Notes under the pieces: model-generated
Seen by the model: the letters and a program-made list of their open reading frames with translations, nothing else
The model's database searches: none
What the model was told of the DNA's origin: nothing
Translations under genes and position numbers: made by a program
In this document: positions 1 to 7,987 of the stretch, piece after piece
Position numbering within the stretch: position 1 is the first letter of the stretch
Layout: the number at the start of each line of letters is the position of its first letter
NCBI RefSeq assembly: GCF_000421545.1
Contig: NZ_ATXF01000006.1
Coordinates: 434,001 to 498,000 of the forward strand
Reading direction: 5' to 3'
DNA: 64,000 nt
DNA from: Agromyces italicus DSM 16388
Lineage (GTDB): Bacteria > Actinomycetota > Actinomycetes > Actinomycetales > Microbacteriaceae

Positions 1-135
1 TTCGCGCGCCGACCAGTGCCGATGGCTCTGGAGGAGTGAGAGGAGTTCGAGGGTTCTCGAGGTGGTCGCGGCCATGTCTCGATTCTCTCGCCAATGCGGA
101 CGAAAAGTGACCGGATGTCTCGAGAAACTGGCCCC

Positions 136-1125
136 ATGACGAACCAGATGATCACCGCACAGGGCCTCACGAAGACGTTCCGCTCGAAGGGGCAGACCGT
201 CGAGGCCGTCCGTTCACTCGACCTCACCGTCGGCGAAGGCGAACTCGTCGCCTTCCTCGGCCCGAACGGGGCCGGCAAGTCGACGACCCTTCGCATGCTC
301 ACCACTCTGCTTCCCCCGACGAGCGGCGACGCCGTCGTGGCCGGATGCGATGTCCGCCGCGATCCCGCCGGCGTACGCCGCCGCATCGGCTACGTCGGCC
401 AGGGCAGCTCGGGCGGGCACACCCAGCGCGTGCGCGACGAGCTGCATGCCCAGGGCGCGTTCTACGGGATCGGCCGTCGAGAGACGCGCACCCGGGCCGC
501 CGAGCTGATCGAGTCGCTCGAGCTCGGACAGGTCGCGAACCGCACGGTGCAGTCGCTCTCGGGTGGGCAGAAGCGCCGGCTCGACATCGCCCTCGGGCTG
601 ATCCACCGGCCCGAGCTGCTCTTCCTCGACGAGCCGTCGACGGGGCTCGACCCGCACAGCCGGGCGAACCTCTGGCAGCACATCGTCGAGCTGCGCCGGG
701 CCACCGGCACCACCATCTTCCTCACGACGCACTACCTCGACGAGGCCGATCGGCTCGCCGAACGCGTCATGGTGATGGACCACGGCTCGGTCATCGCCGA
801 CGACACCGCGTGGGCCCTCAAAGGGTCGCTCGCGGGCGACCGGGTCACGCTCACCTTCGAGAACGCGACGGATGCCTCGGCCGCCGCCGCACGCCTCGGC
901 GGTGAGATCGGCGGGGCCGAGGGTGCCTCCGCCCACGTGGTGAACATCACGGCGCCCGGCGGCGACCTCGCGCTGCCCCGGTACATCCTCGAGCTCGCCG
1001 AGCTCGGCATCGAGGTCGCCGCGGCCACCCATCGGCAGCCGACCCTCGACGATGTGTTCCTCGCGCTCACCGGGCGCAGCCTCCGCGACGAGGCGGCGCA
1101 CGCCGAGCCCGCCCTCGTCGGTTGA
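136..1125 (+). CDS. ABC exporter ATP-binding protein, DrrA type
   Basis: Cytoplasmic ATPase of an ABC-2 exporter of the daunorubicin-resistance (DrrA) class, powering the permease encoded just downstream. Walker A GPNGAGKST lies at residues 42-50, the signature LSGGQ near 142 and Walker B LLFLDEP near 164, followed by the H-loop TTH. The C-terminal 80 residues form the accessory domain typical of DrrA-like ATPases, ending in QPTLDDVFLALTG. The ATG at 136 is preferred because the reading frame upstream has no family-like sequence; a second ATG at 148 is possible. Exported substrate unknown. An unusual tandem repeat separates it from its permease. Confidence 0.9.
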   Translation: MTNQMITAQGLTKTFRSKGQTVEAVRSLDLTVGEGELVAFLGPNGAGKSTTLRMLTTLLPPTSGDAVVAGCDVRRDPAGVRRRIGYVGQGSSGGHTQRVRDELHAQGAFYGIGRRETRTRAAELIESLELGQVANRTVQSLSGGQKRRLDIALGLIHRPELLFLDEPSTGLDPHSRANLWQHIVELRRATGTTIFLTTHYLDEADRLAERVMVMDHGSVIADDTAWALKGSLAGDRVTLTFENATDASAAAARLGGEIGGAEGASAHVVNITAPGGDLALPRYILELAELGIEVAAATHRQPTLDDVFLALTGRSLRDEAAHAEPALVG

Positions 1126-1232
1126 GGAGCGGCGCTCCGCTCCTCCTCAACCCACCCGGTTTCGAGACGTCGCTCCGCGCCTCCTCAACCCACCCGGTTT
1201 CGAGACGGCGCTCCGCGCCTCCTCAACCCACC
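1120..1232. repeat. Tandem 38-bp repeat between the exporter genes
   Basis: After an inverted repeat overlapping the exporter ATPase stop codon (GGTTGAGGAGCG at 1120-1131 against its complement near 1138-1152), a 38-bp unit beginning CGCTCCGC and ending GTTTCGAGACG occurs at 1133-1170 and 1171-1208, with a 24-bp partial third copy at 1209-1232. Unit sequence belongs to the GGTYGAGGAG...CTCGARACC dispersed family seen elsewhere in the window. Confidence 0.85.
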
Positions 1233-1253
1233 TCCACCGAAAGGACCACCCTC

Positions 1254-2030
1254 ATGACCACCACCACCACCCGCCCGACGGGCTTCGTCCGCGACACCGC
1301 CGCCGTCTTCGTCCGCGAGTCGAAGCCGCTCGTGCGCGACCCGTTCAGTGTGATGTTCTCGCTCGTGCAGCCGCTCGTCTTCCTCGGCCTCTTCGGGCCG
1401 TTGCTCATCGGCGCCGCCGGCGGCGACGTCGCCGGCACCTTGCAGTGGTTCGTCCCCGGCATCCTCGTGATGGTGGCGCTCTTCGGCACCGCCTCGACCG
1501 GGGCGAACCTGCTCTTCGAGATGCAGACCGGGTCGCACGAACGCACGCTCGTCGCCCCGCTCTCCCGCAGCGCGCTGCTCGTCGGCCGCGCCCTCAAGGA
1601 GGTGGTGCCGCTCGTCATCCAGGGCACGATCGTCGTCGTCGTCGCGGTGCCCTTCGGCTTCGCGGTGGATGTCGCGGGGCTCATCCTCGGCCTCGCGATC
1701 CTGGCCGTCTTCGGTATCGGCTTCGGCGCGCTGAGCTATACGCTCGCGCTCTCCTGCCGCAACCGCGACTGGATGTTCTGGATGGTGCACCAGACCCTGC
1801 TGTTCCCCCTGATGATCCTGTCGGGCATGCTGCTGCCGCTCGACGACGGCCCGGACTGGATGAAGGTCGCCGCCGCGGTGAACCCGCTCAGCTACCTGGT
1901 CGGCGCCGAGCGGGCGCTGCTCGCGGGCGACTTCGCCGACCCCGCCGTCATCGGCGGCGCGATCGCCGCGGTCGTGACGTGTGCGATCGGCGTGCTCGTC
2001 GGCGTGCGGGCGATGCGCCGAGCGAGCTGA
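1254..2030 (+). CDS. ABC-2 type exporter permease, DrrB type
   Basis: Integral membrane partner of the upstream DrrA-like ATPase. The 258-residue product shows about six hydrophobic segments and a short basic N-terminal tail, as expected for ABC-2 permeases. The ATG at 1254 is chosen because AAAGGA lies about 10 nt upstream and because the open frame before it is only the 38-bp tandem repeat. Transcription probably reads through from the ATPase gene, 128 bp away; a strong hairpin follows the stop codon. Substrate cannot be inferred from the sequence. Confidence 0.88.
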   Translation: MTTTTTRPTGFVRDTAAVFVRESKPLVRDPFSVMFSLVQPLVFLGLFGPLLIGAAGGDVAGTLQWFVPGILVMVALFGTASTGANLLFEMQTGSHERTLVAPLSRSALLVGRALKEVVPLVIQGTIVVVVAVPFGFAVDVAGLILGLAILAVFGIGFGALSYTLALSCRNRDWMFWMVHQTLLFPLMILSGMLLPLDDGPDWMKVAAAVNPLSYLVGAERALLAGDFADPAVIGGAIAAVVTCAIGVLVGVRAMRRAS

Positions 2031-2080
2031 GCCGGCCTCGGCCGATGCACCGTATCGACCCCGGCCGAGAACACCGCAAG

Positions 2081-2125
2081 GGCACTACGTCACTGATACC
2101 ACAGGCGAATCAGTGACGTAGTGCC
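2081..2125. terminator. Perfect 17-bp hairpin after the exporter operon
   Basis: GGCACTACGTCACTGAT at 2081-2097 is perfectly complementary to 2109-2125 with an 11-nt loop. It lies 50 bp after the permease stop and before the next promoter region, so it is likely a terminator, although no T-tract follows. An operator role is possible. Confidence 0.65.
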
Positions 2126-2183
2126 GCCCGAGCGGCCCGCCGCCTCGCATTGCCACAGCAGGCCGCTGCCGATACCTTGTTTC

Positions 2184-2196
2184 GGATACCGTATCC
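2184..2196. promoter_or_regulatory. Palindrome GGATACCGTATCC, candidate operator
   Basis: A perfect 6+1+6 palindrome lies about 20 bp upstream of the metallo-hydrolase start, preceded at 2171 by a partial GATACC copy. Its position over the expected promoter fits a TetR- or GntR-type operator; no cognate regulator adjoins it. Confidence 0.4.
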
Positions 2197-2215
2197 AGAA
2201 TCAAGGAGAAGACCG

Positions 2216-3319
2216 ATGACGTTCGAATCCGCATCCCACTCGGGGCTCACCCGCCGCAGCATGCTCACCGGCGCGGCCGTGATCGGCGCCGGCGGCGTCG
2301 CCCTCGGGTCGGCTCCGGCTGCGGCGACGCCGCTGACGGCCCGCGGGTACCGCACGCGCGTCGTGCTGGCCGGCACCGCCGGGGGCCCGCCCCCGCAGGA
2401 CGGGCGCCTGGGCATCTGCACCGTCGTGCTGGTCGAGGAGCGCGCCTACCTCGTCGACCTCGGGCCCGGCGCCGTGACGGCGTACGCGAGGGCGGGCCTC
2501 GCGATGGAGCAGATCCAGTCGGTGTTCGTCACCCATCTGCATTCCGATCATCTGGCCGAGGTGTACAACCTGTTCTGGCTGAACTACGGCGCCCCCGGCG
2601 CCCGCGGCAGCGTCACACGACCGGTCGGCATCTACGGCCCCGGCCCGGCAGGGAGCGCACCCCAGGCGCCCGGAGCCCCGGTCCAGCAGCCCGACGCGCC
2701 GACGCCCGGGCTCACCGACTTCCTCCGCGCTTCGGTCGCCGCCACCGCCTACGACCTCAACACCCGAATGGCCGAGAGCCGCAAGCCCGACATCTGGAAC
2801 GTGCTCGACCCGCACGACATCGACCTCCCCGACATCGGCGCGAGTGCGGCGAACCGGGCGCCCGAGATGGAGCCGTTCGAGGTCATGGACGACGGCTTCG
2901 TTCGGGTCACGGCGATCCTCGTCGATCACCCGCCGGTCTTCCCCTCGTTCGCCTACCGCTTCGACACCGCCGACGGTTCGGTCGTCATCAGCGGCGACAC
3001 CGCGCCGTCGGGCAATCTGGTCCGCCTCGCCGAGGGTGCCGATCTCCTCGTGCACGAGGTGTACGACCACCCCTACTTCGCCGCCATCAACCCCCGTCTC
3101 GCCGAGACGTTCTCACGCACGCACACGGCGTCCGATCGCGTCGGCGAGGTGGCGACCGCCGCGGGCGTCCGAACGCTGGCGCTGAGCCACCTCGTGCCCG
3201 CCGGCATCCGCGATGTGCCCGACCACGTGTGGAAGCGGCAGGCGCGGAAGGGCTTCGACGGCACCGTCCTCGTCGGCCGCGACGGCGACGCCATCGGCAT
3301 CGGCCGCCGCGCGAACTGA
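2216..3319 (+). CDS. Tat-exported metallo-beta-lactamase-fold hydrolase
   Basis: Predicted zinc hydrolase of the MBL fold, arylsulfatase/ribonuclease Z-like subgroup. The N-terminus has a twin-arginine signal (TRRSMLTG near residues 11-18, then a hydrophobic Ala/Gly stretch and an Ala-rich cleavage region), so the 367-residue product is probably exported folded. The metal motif HLHSDH is at residues 107-112, with further candidate ligands ISGDTAPS and a late LSHLVPAG. ATG 2216 follows AAGGAG by a suitable spacing. Substrate unknown. A palindromic candidate operator sits just upstream. Confidence 0.85.
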   Translation: MTFESASHSGLTRRSMLTGAAVIGAGGVALGSAPAAATPLTARGYRTRVVLAGTAGGPPPQDGRLGICTVVLVEERAYLVDLGPGAVTAYARAGLAMEQIQSVFVTHLHSDHLAEVYNLFWLNYGAPGARGSVTRPVGIYGPGPAGSAPQAPGAPVQQPDAPTPGLTDFLRASVAATAYDLNTRMAESRKPDIWNVLDPHDIDLPDIGASAANRAPEMEPFEVMDDGFVRVTAILVDHPPVFPSFAYRFDTADGSVVISGDTAPSGNLVRLAEGADLLVHEVYDHPYFAAINPRLAETFSRTHTASDRVGEVATAAGVRTLALSHLVPAGIRDVPDHVWKRQARKGFDGTVLVGRDGDAIGIGRRAN

Positions 3320-3353
3320 GCCGGGGCGGCTCGGCCGTCGGACCGCCACCGCC

Positions 3354-3359
3354 TACGCT
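3354..3359 (+). promoter_or_regulatory. -10 hexamer TACGCT, leaderless promoter
   Basis: Ends 6 nt before the ATG at 3366, which puts the expected transcription start on or beside the start codon; no Shine-Dalgarno is present. Confidence 0.6.
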
Positions 3360-3365
3360 CGACTC

Positions 3366-5018
3366 ATGCCCAGCACCGAGCACGCCGGGGCCCCCGCGCC
3401 CTCCGCCCACGACGTCGTGATCGTCGGCGGCGGCCACAACGGCCTCACCGCGGCCGCCTACCTCGCCCGGGCCGGGCTCGACGTGCTCGTCCTCGAGCGC
3501 GACGACCACCTGGGCGGGGCGGCGATCTCGGCCGAGGCCTTCGCGGGCGTCGAAGCGCGACTCTCGCGCTACTCGTACCTCGTCAGCCTGCTGCCGCAGC
3601 GCATCATCGACGATCTCGGTCTCGACGTCGAGCTCGTGCGCCGGCGATTCTCGTCGTACACGCCCGCCGATCGTACGCGCGGCCTGCTCATCGACAACGA
3701 GGCAGACGCCGCAGCATCCGCCGCCGCCTTCGCCCGAATCGACGCCGAACCCGACGCCGCGGCGTGGCAGGCGTTCTCCGCCGACACGACCCGCATCGCC
3801 GAGCGGCTCTTCCCGACCCTCACCGAACCGCTGCCGACCCGCGCCGAGGCCCGCGCGCTCGTCGGCGACGACGACGTCTGGCGCGCATTCGTCGAACGCC
3901 CGCTCGGCGAGACGATCGACGCGCGCTTCACGAGCGACCTCGTGCGCGGCGTCGTCGCGACCGACGGACTCATCGGCACCTTCACCTCGCTCGACGACCC
4001 CGCGCTCGACGCCAACCGCTGCTTCCTCTACCACGTGATCGGCGGCGGCACCGGCGACTGGGACGTGCCGCTCGGCGGCATGGGCACGGTGAGCGGCGAG
4101 CTCGCCCGCGCGGCGCGCGAGGCCGGGGCCGAGCTCGTCACCGGCGCCGAGGTGCTGGGCATCGACCCCGCCGGCAGGGTGCGCTACCGCCTCGCGGGCG
4201 AGGAACACCATGCGAGCGCGGGCACACTGCTCGCGAACGTCGCACCCGCCGTGCTCGAAGTCCTCCTCGAGGCGGGCGCAGCGGATGTCTCGGCCGAGAC
4301 CCGCACGAGCGCCGTACCGCCCGTCGTCCGCGAGCGCCTGCGGGCACTGCACGCCCCAGAGGGCGCGCAGGTCAAGGTGAACCTGCTGCTCACCCGGCTC
4401 CCCCGCCTGCACGACACCGAGGTCGCCCCCGAGCAGGCCTTCGCGGGCACCCTCCACATCAACGAGCTCGCCACCCAACTCGACGCGGCATACGCGACGG
4501 CGGTGCGCGGCGGCATCCCCTCGCCCCTCCCCTGCGAGGTCTACTGCCACACCCTGAGCGACCCGTCGATCCTGTCGCCCGAGCTCGCCGCCTCGGGCGC
4601 GCACACCCTCACCGTCTTCGGCCTGCACGTGCCGCACCGCCTGCTCGAGCGCCACGGCAACGACGAACTGCGCGCCCTGCTGCAACAGGCGGTCATCGAT
4701 TCACTCGACTCGGTGCTCGCCGAACCCGTCGAATCGGTGATCATGACGGATGCCTCGGGCCGCCCCTGCATCGAGACCAGGACGACGCTCGATCTCGAGG
4801 CCGCGTTGCGGATGCCCGGCGGCAACATCTTCCACGGTCCGCTGTCGTGGCCGTGGGCCGAGCCCGGCGCACCGCTCACGACGCCGGCCGAACGCTGGGG
4901 CGTCGCCACGCTGCATCCGCGCATTCTCCTGTGCGGATCGGGCGCGGTGCGCGGCGGCGGCGTCAGCGGCATCGGCGGGCACAACGCCGCGATGGCCGTG
5001 CTCGAGGGGTTCGCCTAG
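3366..5018 (+). CDS. FAD-dependent oxidoreductase, phytoene desaturase-like
   Basis: A 550-residue flavoprotein of the NAD(P)/FAD oxidoreductase family that includes phytoene desaturases and human PYROXD2. The FAD dinucleotide-binding motif VVIVGGGHNGLTAAAYLARA begins near residue 18 and is followed by the ERDDHLGG segment; a C-terminal FAD-contact motif GGGVSGIGGHNAA lies at the end. No other carotenoid gene is adjacent, so the substrate is unknown and a carotenoid role should not be assumed. The ATG at 3366 is supported by a -10 hexamer 6 nt upstream. Its stop shares CTAG with the convergent gene. Confidence 0.82.
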   Translation: MPSTEHAGAPAPSAHDVVIVGGGHNGLTAAAYLARAGLDVLVLERDDHLGGAAISAEAFAGVEARLSRYSYLVSLLPQRIIDDLGLDVELVRRRFSSYTPADRTRGLLIDNEADAAASAAAFARIDAEPDAAAWQAFSADTTRIAERLFPTLTEPLPTRAEARALVGDDDVWRAFVERPLGETIDARFTSDLVRGVVATDGLIGTFTSLDDPALDANRCFLYHVIGGGTGDWDVPLGGMGTVSGELARAAREAGAELVTGAEVLGIDPAGRVRYRLAGEEHHASAGTLLANVAPAVLEVLLEAGAADVSAETRTSAVPPVVRERLRALHAPEGAQVKVNLLLTRLPRLHDTEVAPEQAFAGTLHINELATQLDAAYATAVRGGIPSPLPCEVYCHTLSDPSILSPELAASGAHTLTVFGLHVPHRLLERHGNDELRALLQQAVIDSLDSVLAEPVESVIMTDASGRPCIETRTTLDLEAALRMPGGNIFHGPLSWPWAEPGAPLTTPAERWGVATLHPRILLCGSGAVRGGGVSGIGGHNAAMAVLEGFA

Positions 5019-5383
5019 AAGACGAAGAGCTGGCCGAGCACCAGGATCGCGATGACGAACAGCGCGATGATCGCACCGGCGACCGCGAGGGACTTCGCCG
5101 AGAGCTTCGCCACCACGTAGCCGACGAGGATCGGCAGGGCGACGAGGAAGAGCGTCACGATCCACCAGAAGGCCTGGTAGGCGCCGTTTCCGACCTCTTC
5201 GAGACGACCGGCGAACAACTGCTGCGAGTGCGGGTGCGTCGCGAACGCGAAGGAGGCCGAGAGCGGCACGGCGATGAGCGCGAGCACGATCAGGCCGACG
5301 AGCCAACCCCACAGGCCGGACTTGCCGTCAGTGACATCCATCGCTTCTTCGTGCGCCACGCGCGCCGTCCCCTTGGAACTCAT
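5015..5383 (-). CDS. Small three-helix membrane protein, unknown function
   Basis: A 122-residue protein with three predicted membrane segments (about residues 25-48, 72-92 and 97-120) and a polar N-terminus. I do not recognise a family. The start at 5383 is supported by TAGAGT on the minus strand ending 6 nt before it, a leaderless arrangement. The gene converges on the flavoprotein gene and the two stop codons overlap in CTAG (5015-5018), which leaves no room for a terminator between them. Confidence 0.75.
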   Translation of the reverse strand: MSSKGTARVAHEEAMDVTDGKSGLWGWLVGLIVLALIAVPLSASFAFATHPHSQQLFAGRLEEVGNGAYQAFWWIVTLFLVALPILVGYVVAKLSAKSLAVAGAIIALFVIAILVLGQLFVF

Positions 5384-5389
5384 GCTCCG

Positions 5390-5395
5390 ACTCTA
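5390..5395 (-). promoter_or_regulatory. -10 hexamer TAGAGT, leaderless promoter
   Basis: Minus-strand TAGAGT lies 6 nt from the start codon at 5383, the same spacing as at other genes of this window. Confidence 0.6.
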
Positions 5396-5459
5396 GTCGT
5401 TCGCGCGCGCGGCTCTAGTGCTCGGCACCCGCCCGGATTAGCCTGAAAGTCACGAGCGA

Positions 5460-5978
5460 GTGGGGGCGATGATGACCGCGAAACCGACCGGACACTACGT
5501 GCTGAAGGCCGACGGCCTGTACTTGCAGTTCGACCGCCTGTTCCACGCGCCGATCGAAGACGTGTGGTTCAGCCTGACGAACCCCAACGCGATGAAGGGG
5601 TGGATCGGCACGTACACGGGCAGTCCGTCGACGGGCGGCGTCCGCTTCCAGATGAGCGAGGAGGGCGCCGAGTGGATGAACGTCTCCATCCTCGAATGCC
5701 GCGCGCCGCACAGCTTCACGGCCGACTCGGGCTCGGGCCCGACGGGGGTGCGCGTGTTCTGCCACCTCGTCGAGGGCGGCGGCATGACGACGCTCACCCT
5801 CGGCCAGCGCGTGAGAGACGCGGCCGACGCGGCGAGCATCGGGCCCGGCTGGGACTTCTACCTCGATCGGCTCGCCGCCGCGCGCTCGGGTGCGGAACTG
5901 CCCGTCTGGGAGGTCTACTACCCCGGTTTCTCGCCCCACTACCGCGAGCTGAAGGTTCCCGATGCGGCGAAGGGCTGA
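5460..5978 (+). CDS. SRPBCC (AHSA1-like) domain protein
   Basis: A 172-residue protein of the START/Bet v1-like SRPBCC fold (activator of Hsp90 ATPase homologue 1-like branch). Typical features are an N-terminal FDRLFHAPIEDVWFSLTNP strand-helix, a central Gly-rich strand and a C-terminal helix GPGWDFYLDRLAAA. Such proteins bind hydrophobic ligands in a cavity; no ligand can be inferred. The start is uncertain among GTG 5460, ATG 5469 and ATG 5472; TAGCCT at 5439-5444 is a likely -10, giving a very short leader. Confidence 0.75.
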   Translation: MGAMMTAKPTGHYVLKADGLYLQFDRLFHAPIEDVWFSLTNPNAMKGWIGTYTGSPSTGGVRFQMSEEGAEWMNVSILECRAPHSFTADSGSGPTGVRVFCHLVEGGGMTTLTLGQRVRDAADAASIGPGWDFYLDRLAAARSGAELPVWEVYYPGFSPHYRELKVPDAAKG

Positions 5979-6045
5979 GCGTCGCCGGTCGAGCATCGCG
6001 GATGCCTCGGCCACGCGGCATCCGCCATGTCGACTCTGCCAGCCC

Positions 6046-6051
6046 TAGACT
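6046..6051 (+). promoter_or_regulatory. -10 hexamer TAGACT, leaderless promoter
   Basis: Ends 6 nt before the GTG at 6058; this spacing decides the start, as no ribosome binding site is present. Confidence 0.65.
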
Positions 6052-6057
6052 GGCGCG

Positions 6058-7167
6058 GTGAACCCGATCCAGCGCCGCGCGCACGAGACCGCCTCCGAGA
6101 CGCCCGGCGTCGGCCGCGCCGCCGACTTCATGGCGAACCGCCCCTTCCAGTGGGCGTTCGTCGCGACGCTCGGCGTCGTCGTGGCGCTCGGCATCGCGGC
6201 GGCGTTCGCGAGCATGTCGAGCGTCGTGTTCTCGGTGCTCGCCGCGGCGTTCATCACGCTCGGGCTCGACCCGCTCGTGCGCTGGTTCGAGCGGCGCGGC
6301 ATGAAGCGCGGCCTCGCGATCCTGACCGTCATCATCCTCTTCGTACTGGTCATCGTCGGCATGCTCTGGCTCGTGCTGCCGCTCGTCATCGGCCAGGCCG
6401 TCGCCTTCGTCAGATCGCTGCCCCAGGCGTACGAGAATCTGCAGCAGCAGCAGTGGTACCAGGACGCGGTGAACGGCTCGGGCGGCGTCGTCGGCTCGAT
6501 CTACGAGTGGATCGTGGAGACGATCAGCGACCCCACGTTCTGGACCACGATCGGCGGCGGCGCGCTCAACTTCGGCTTCGCCCTCCTCGGCGGCCTGTCG
6601 AGCGCGTTCTTCGTCTTCATCCTGACCATCTACTTCACGGCCACGCTCGACCCGTCGAAGGCCGCGATCTACACGCTCATCTCCGCCTCGCACCGCGAGC
6701 GGGTCGTCGGGTATGCCGAGCGGATCATGCAGAACGTCGGCCGCTACCTCAGCGGGATGGTCGTGCTCGCGTTCTTCAACGCCCTGTACAGCCTCATTCT
6801 GCTGACCGTCGCCCAGGTGCCCTTCGCGCTCGTCATCTCGGTCGCGGCGTTCTTCATCACCCTGATCCCGCTCATCGGCACGGTGCTGACGACGGCCGTG
6901 ATGACCGTGCTGTCGCTCTTCGTCTCACCGGTCGCCGCGCTCATCGTGCTCGTCGGCATGCTCGTCTACATGCAGGTGGAGGCGTACATCCTCACCCCGA
7001 AGGTGATGAGTAAGGCCGTGCAGGTTCCCGGCTCGATCGTGCTGATCGCGGCCCTCGCCGGCGGCACCCTCGCCGGCCTGCCCGGAGCGCTCGTCGCGAT
7101 TCCGGTGGCGGCCGGCATCCTGCTCATCATTAAAGAGGTCGTGGTCCCGATGAAGGCGCGGAGCTAG
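6058..7167 (+). CDS. AI-2E family transporter (YdiK/PerM-like)
   Basis: A 369-residue polytopic inner-membrane protein of the AI-2 exporter (AI-2E, formerly UPF0118) family. Around eight hydrophobic segments are arranged as in the family, with a long amphipathic region between the third and fourth (about residues 110-165) and the conserved C-terminal pattern PLIGTVLTTAVM then LTPKVMSKAVQVPG. Family members have been linked to autoinducer-2 export, Na+/H+ antiport or peptide export, so the substrate is open. GTG 6058 is the leaderless start. Confidence 0.88.
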   Translation: MNPIQRRAHETASETPGVGRAADFMANRPFQWAFVATLGVVVALGIAAAFASMSSVVFSVLAAAFITLGLDPLVRWFERRGMKRGLAILTVIILFVLVIVGMLWLVLPLVIGQAVAFVRSLPQAYENLQQQQWYQDAVNGSGGVVGSIYEWIVETISDPTFWTTIGGGALNFGFALLGGLSSAFFVFILTIYFTATLDPSKAAIYTLISASHRERVVGYAERIMQNVGRYLSGMVVLAFFNALYSLILLTVAQVPFALVISVAAFFITLIPLIGTVLTTAVMTVLSLFVSPVAALIVLVGMLVYMQVEAYILTPKVMSKAVQVPGSIVLIAALAGGTLAGLPGALVAIPVAAGILLIIKEVVVPMKARS

Positions 7168-7203
7168 CGCCGCTCCGCACGCGCCGCGCGCTCCGAGAAG
7201 CTT

Positions 7204-7270
7204 CCCGGGGTGCTTTTCCGCAAGCTGGGCAGCTGACTCAGTCGTGGTGTTGCGGGAAAGCACCCCCGGG
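7204..7270. repeat. Intergenic hairpin family, copy 1 (GGGGTGCTTTTCCGCAA)
   Basis: Left arm 7204-7223 and right arm 7250-7270 are complementary over about 20 bp with a single bulged G and a 26-nt centre. Related copies lie at 16303-16377 and 49735-49808. This copy lies between two convergent genes, where it could end transcription from both sides. Confidence 0.8.
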
Positions 7271-7298
7271 ACGGTCGCAGAGCCGGCACTGCACGGGC

Positions 7299-7859
7299 TC
7301 AGTCCCAGATCGACGGCGCCGCCGCGCGCATCGGGGGCAGCGCGACATCCTGCCCCCAGCGTTCGATCCACTCGGGGATGCCGTCGAAACCCTCGACCCC
7401 GAAGGCTTCGACGAGCTCGGTCATCGGCACGGTGCCGCCCGCCTTGCGCAGGAACCGCGCACGGATGTGCCCCGTCGCGTAGATCTCGGGCGCGCCCGTG
7501 GCATCCGGCCGGACGAATCGCTGCTCCATGTAGACCGCCTTGTCGTCGTGGCCGACGATGCGCGACTCGATCGTGAACCGGTTCCAGGGGTTCAACGACT
7601 TGCGGAAGGTGATCGTCTCGCTCGCGACGACCGGGTACCAGCCGCGCTCGCGCATGAGCTGCCAGACGCCGTTGCGCACGAGCATCTCGAACCGCGCGAC
7701 ATCCATGATCGAGAAGTAGACCCCGTTGTTCATGTGGTTGAGGATGTCGAGGTCGGTCGGCAGCGTGATGAAGTTCGTGCGGGCGACGTCGCCGTGGCCG
7801 AGCCGCGAGCGGAAGCGGGCGAGCACCAGATGCAGCATCGTGCGGAAGAACATGTGCAT
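7299..7859 (-). CDS. Acyl-CoA thioesterase-like protein (hotdog fold)
   Basis: A 186-residue protein related to 4-hydroxybenzoyl-CoA-type thioesterases (THEM6-like branch). The central PTDLDILNHMNNGVYFSIMD motif (near residues 34-53) carries the Asp and Asn-His region typical of hotdog thioesterases, followed by strands SETITFRKSL and MEQRFV. Probably hydrolyses acyl-CoA; chain specificity unknown. Minus-strand TACAGT at 7868-7873 ends 8 nt before the start at 7859, suggesting a nearly leaderless mRNA; an ATG two codons further is an alternative. Confidence 0.8.
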   Translation of the reverse strand: MHMFFRTMLHLVLARFRSRLGHGDVARTNFITLPTDLDILNHMNNGVYFSIMDVARFEMLVRNGVWQLMRERGWYPVVASETITFRKSLNPWNRFTIESRIVGHDDKAVYMEQRFVRPDATGAPEIYATGHIRARFLRKAGGTVPMTELVEAFGVEGFDGIPEWIERWGQDVALPPMRAAAPSIWD

Positions 7860-7975
7860 GATCCACGACTGTAGGCCGAGATCGCGGTGCGTCTCGAGAT
7901 TCCGTCGATCCTGACAACGAAGGGCCGGATGCCTCGCGCCCGACTTGTGGCCGACGGGCAGCGAGCGGCCCGCCG

Positions 7976-7981
7976 TAGACT
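7976..7981 (+). promoter_or_regulatory. -10 hexamer TAGACT, leaderless promoter
   Basis: Ends 6 nt before the ATG at 7988 of the peptidase gene. Confidence 0.65.
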
Positions 7982-7987
7982 CCGAGC

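Noticed and set aside
1-135. Possible end of a gene at the left edge
   Set aside because: Too short to recognise any product; no frame gives a supported C-terminus.
1126-1253. Possible N-terminal extension of the exporter permease
   Set aside because: The extension is only the translated 38-bp repeat; the ATG at 1254 has a good ribosome binding site.
3366-5018. Carotenoid biosynthesis cluster
   Set aside because: Only a phytoene-desaturase-like fold is present; no phytoene synthase, cyclase or prenyl transferase lies nearby.
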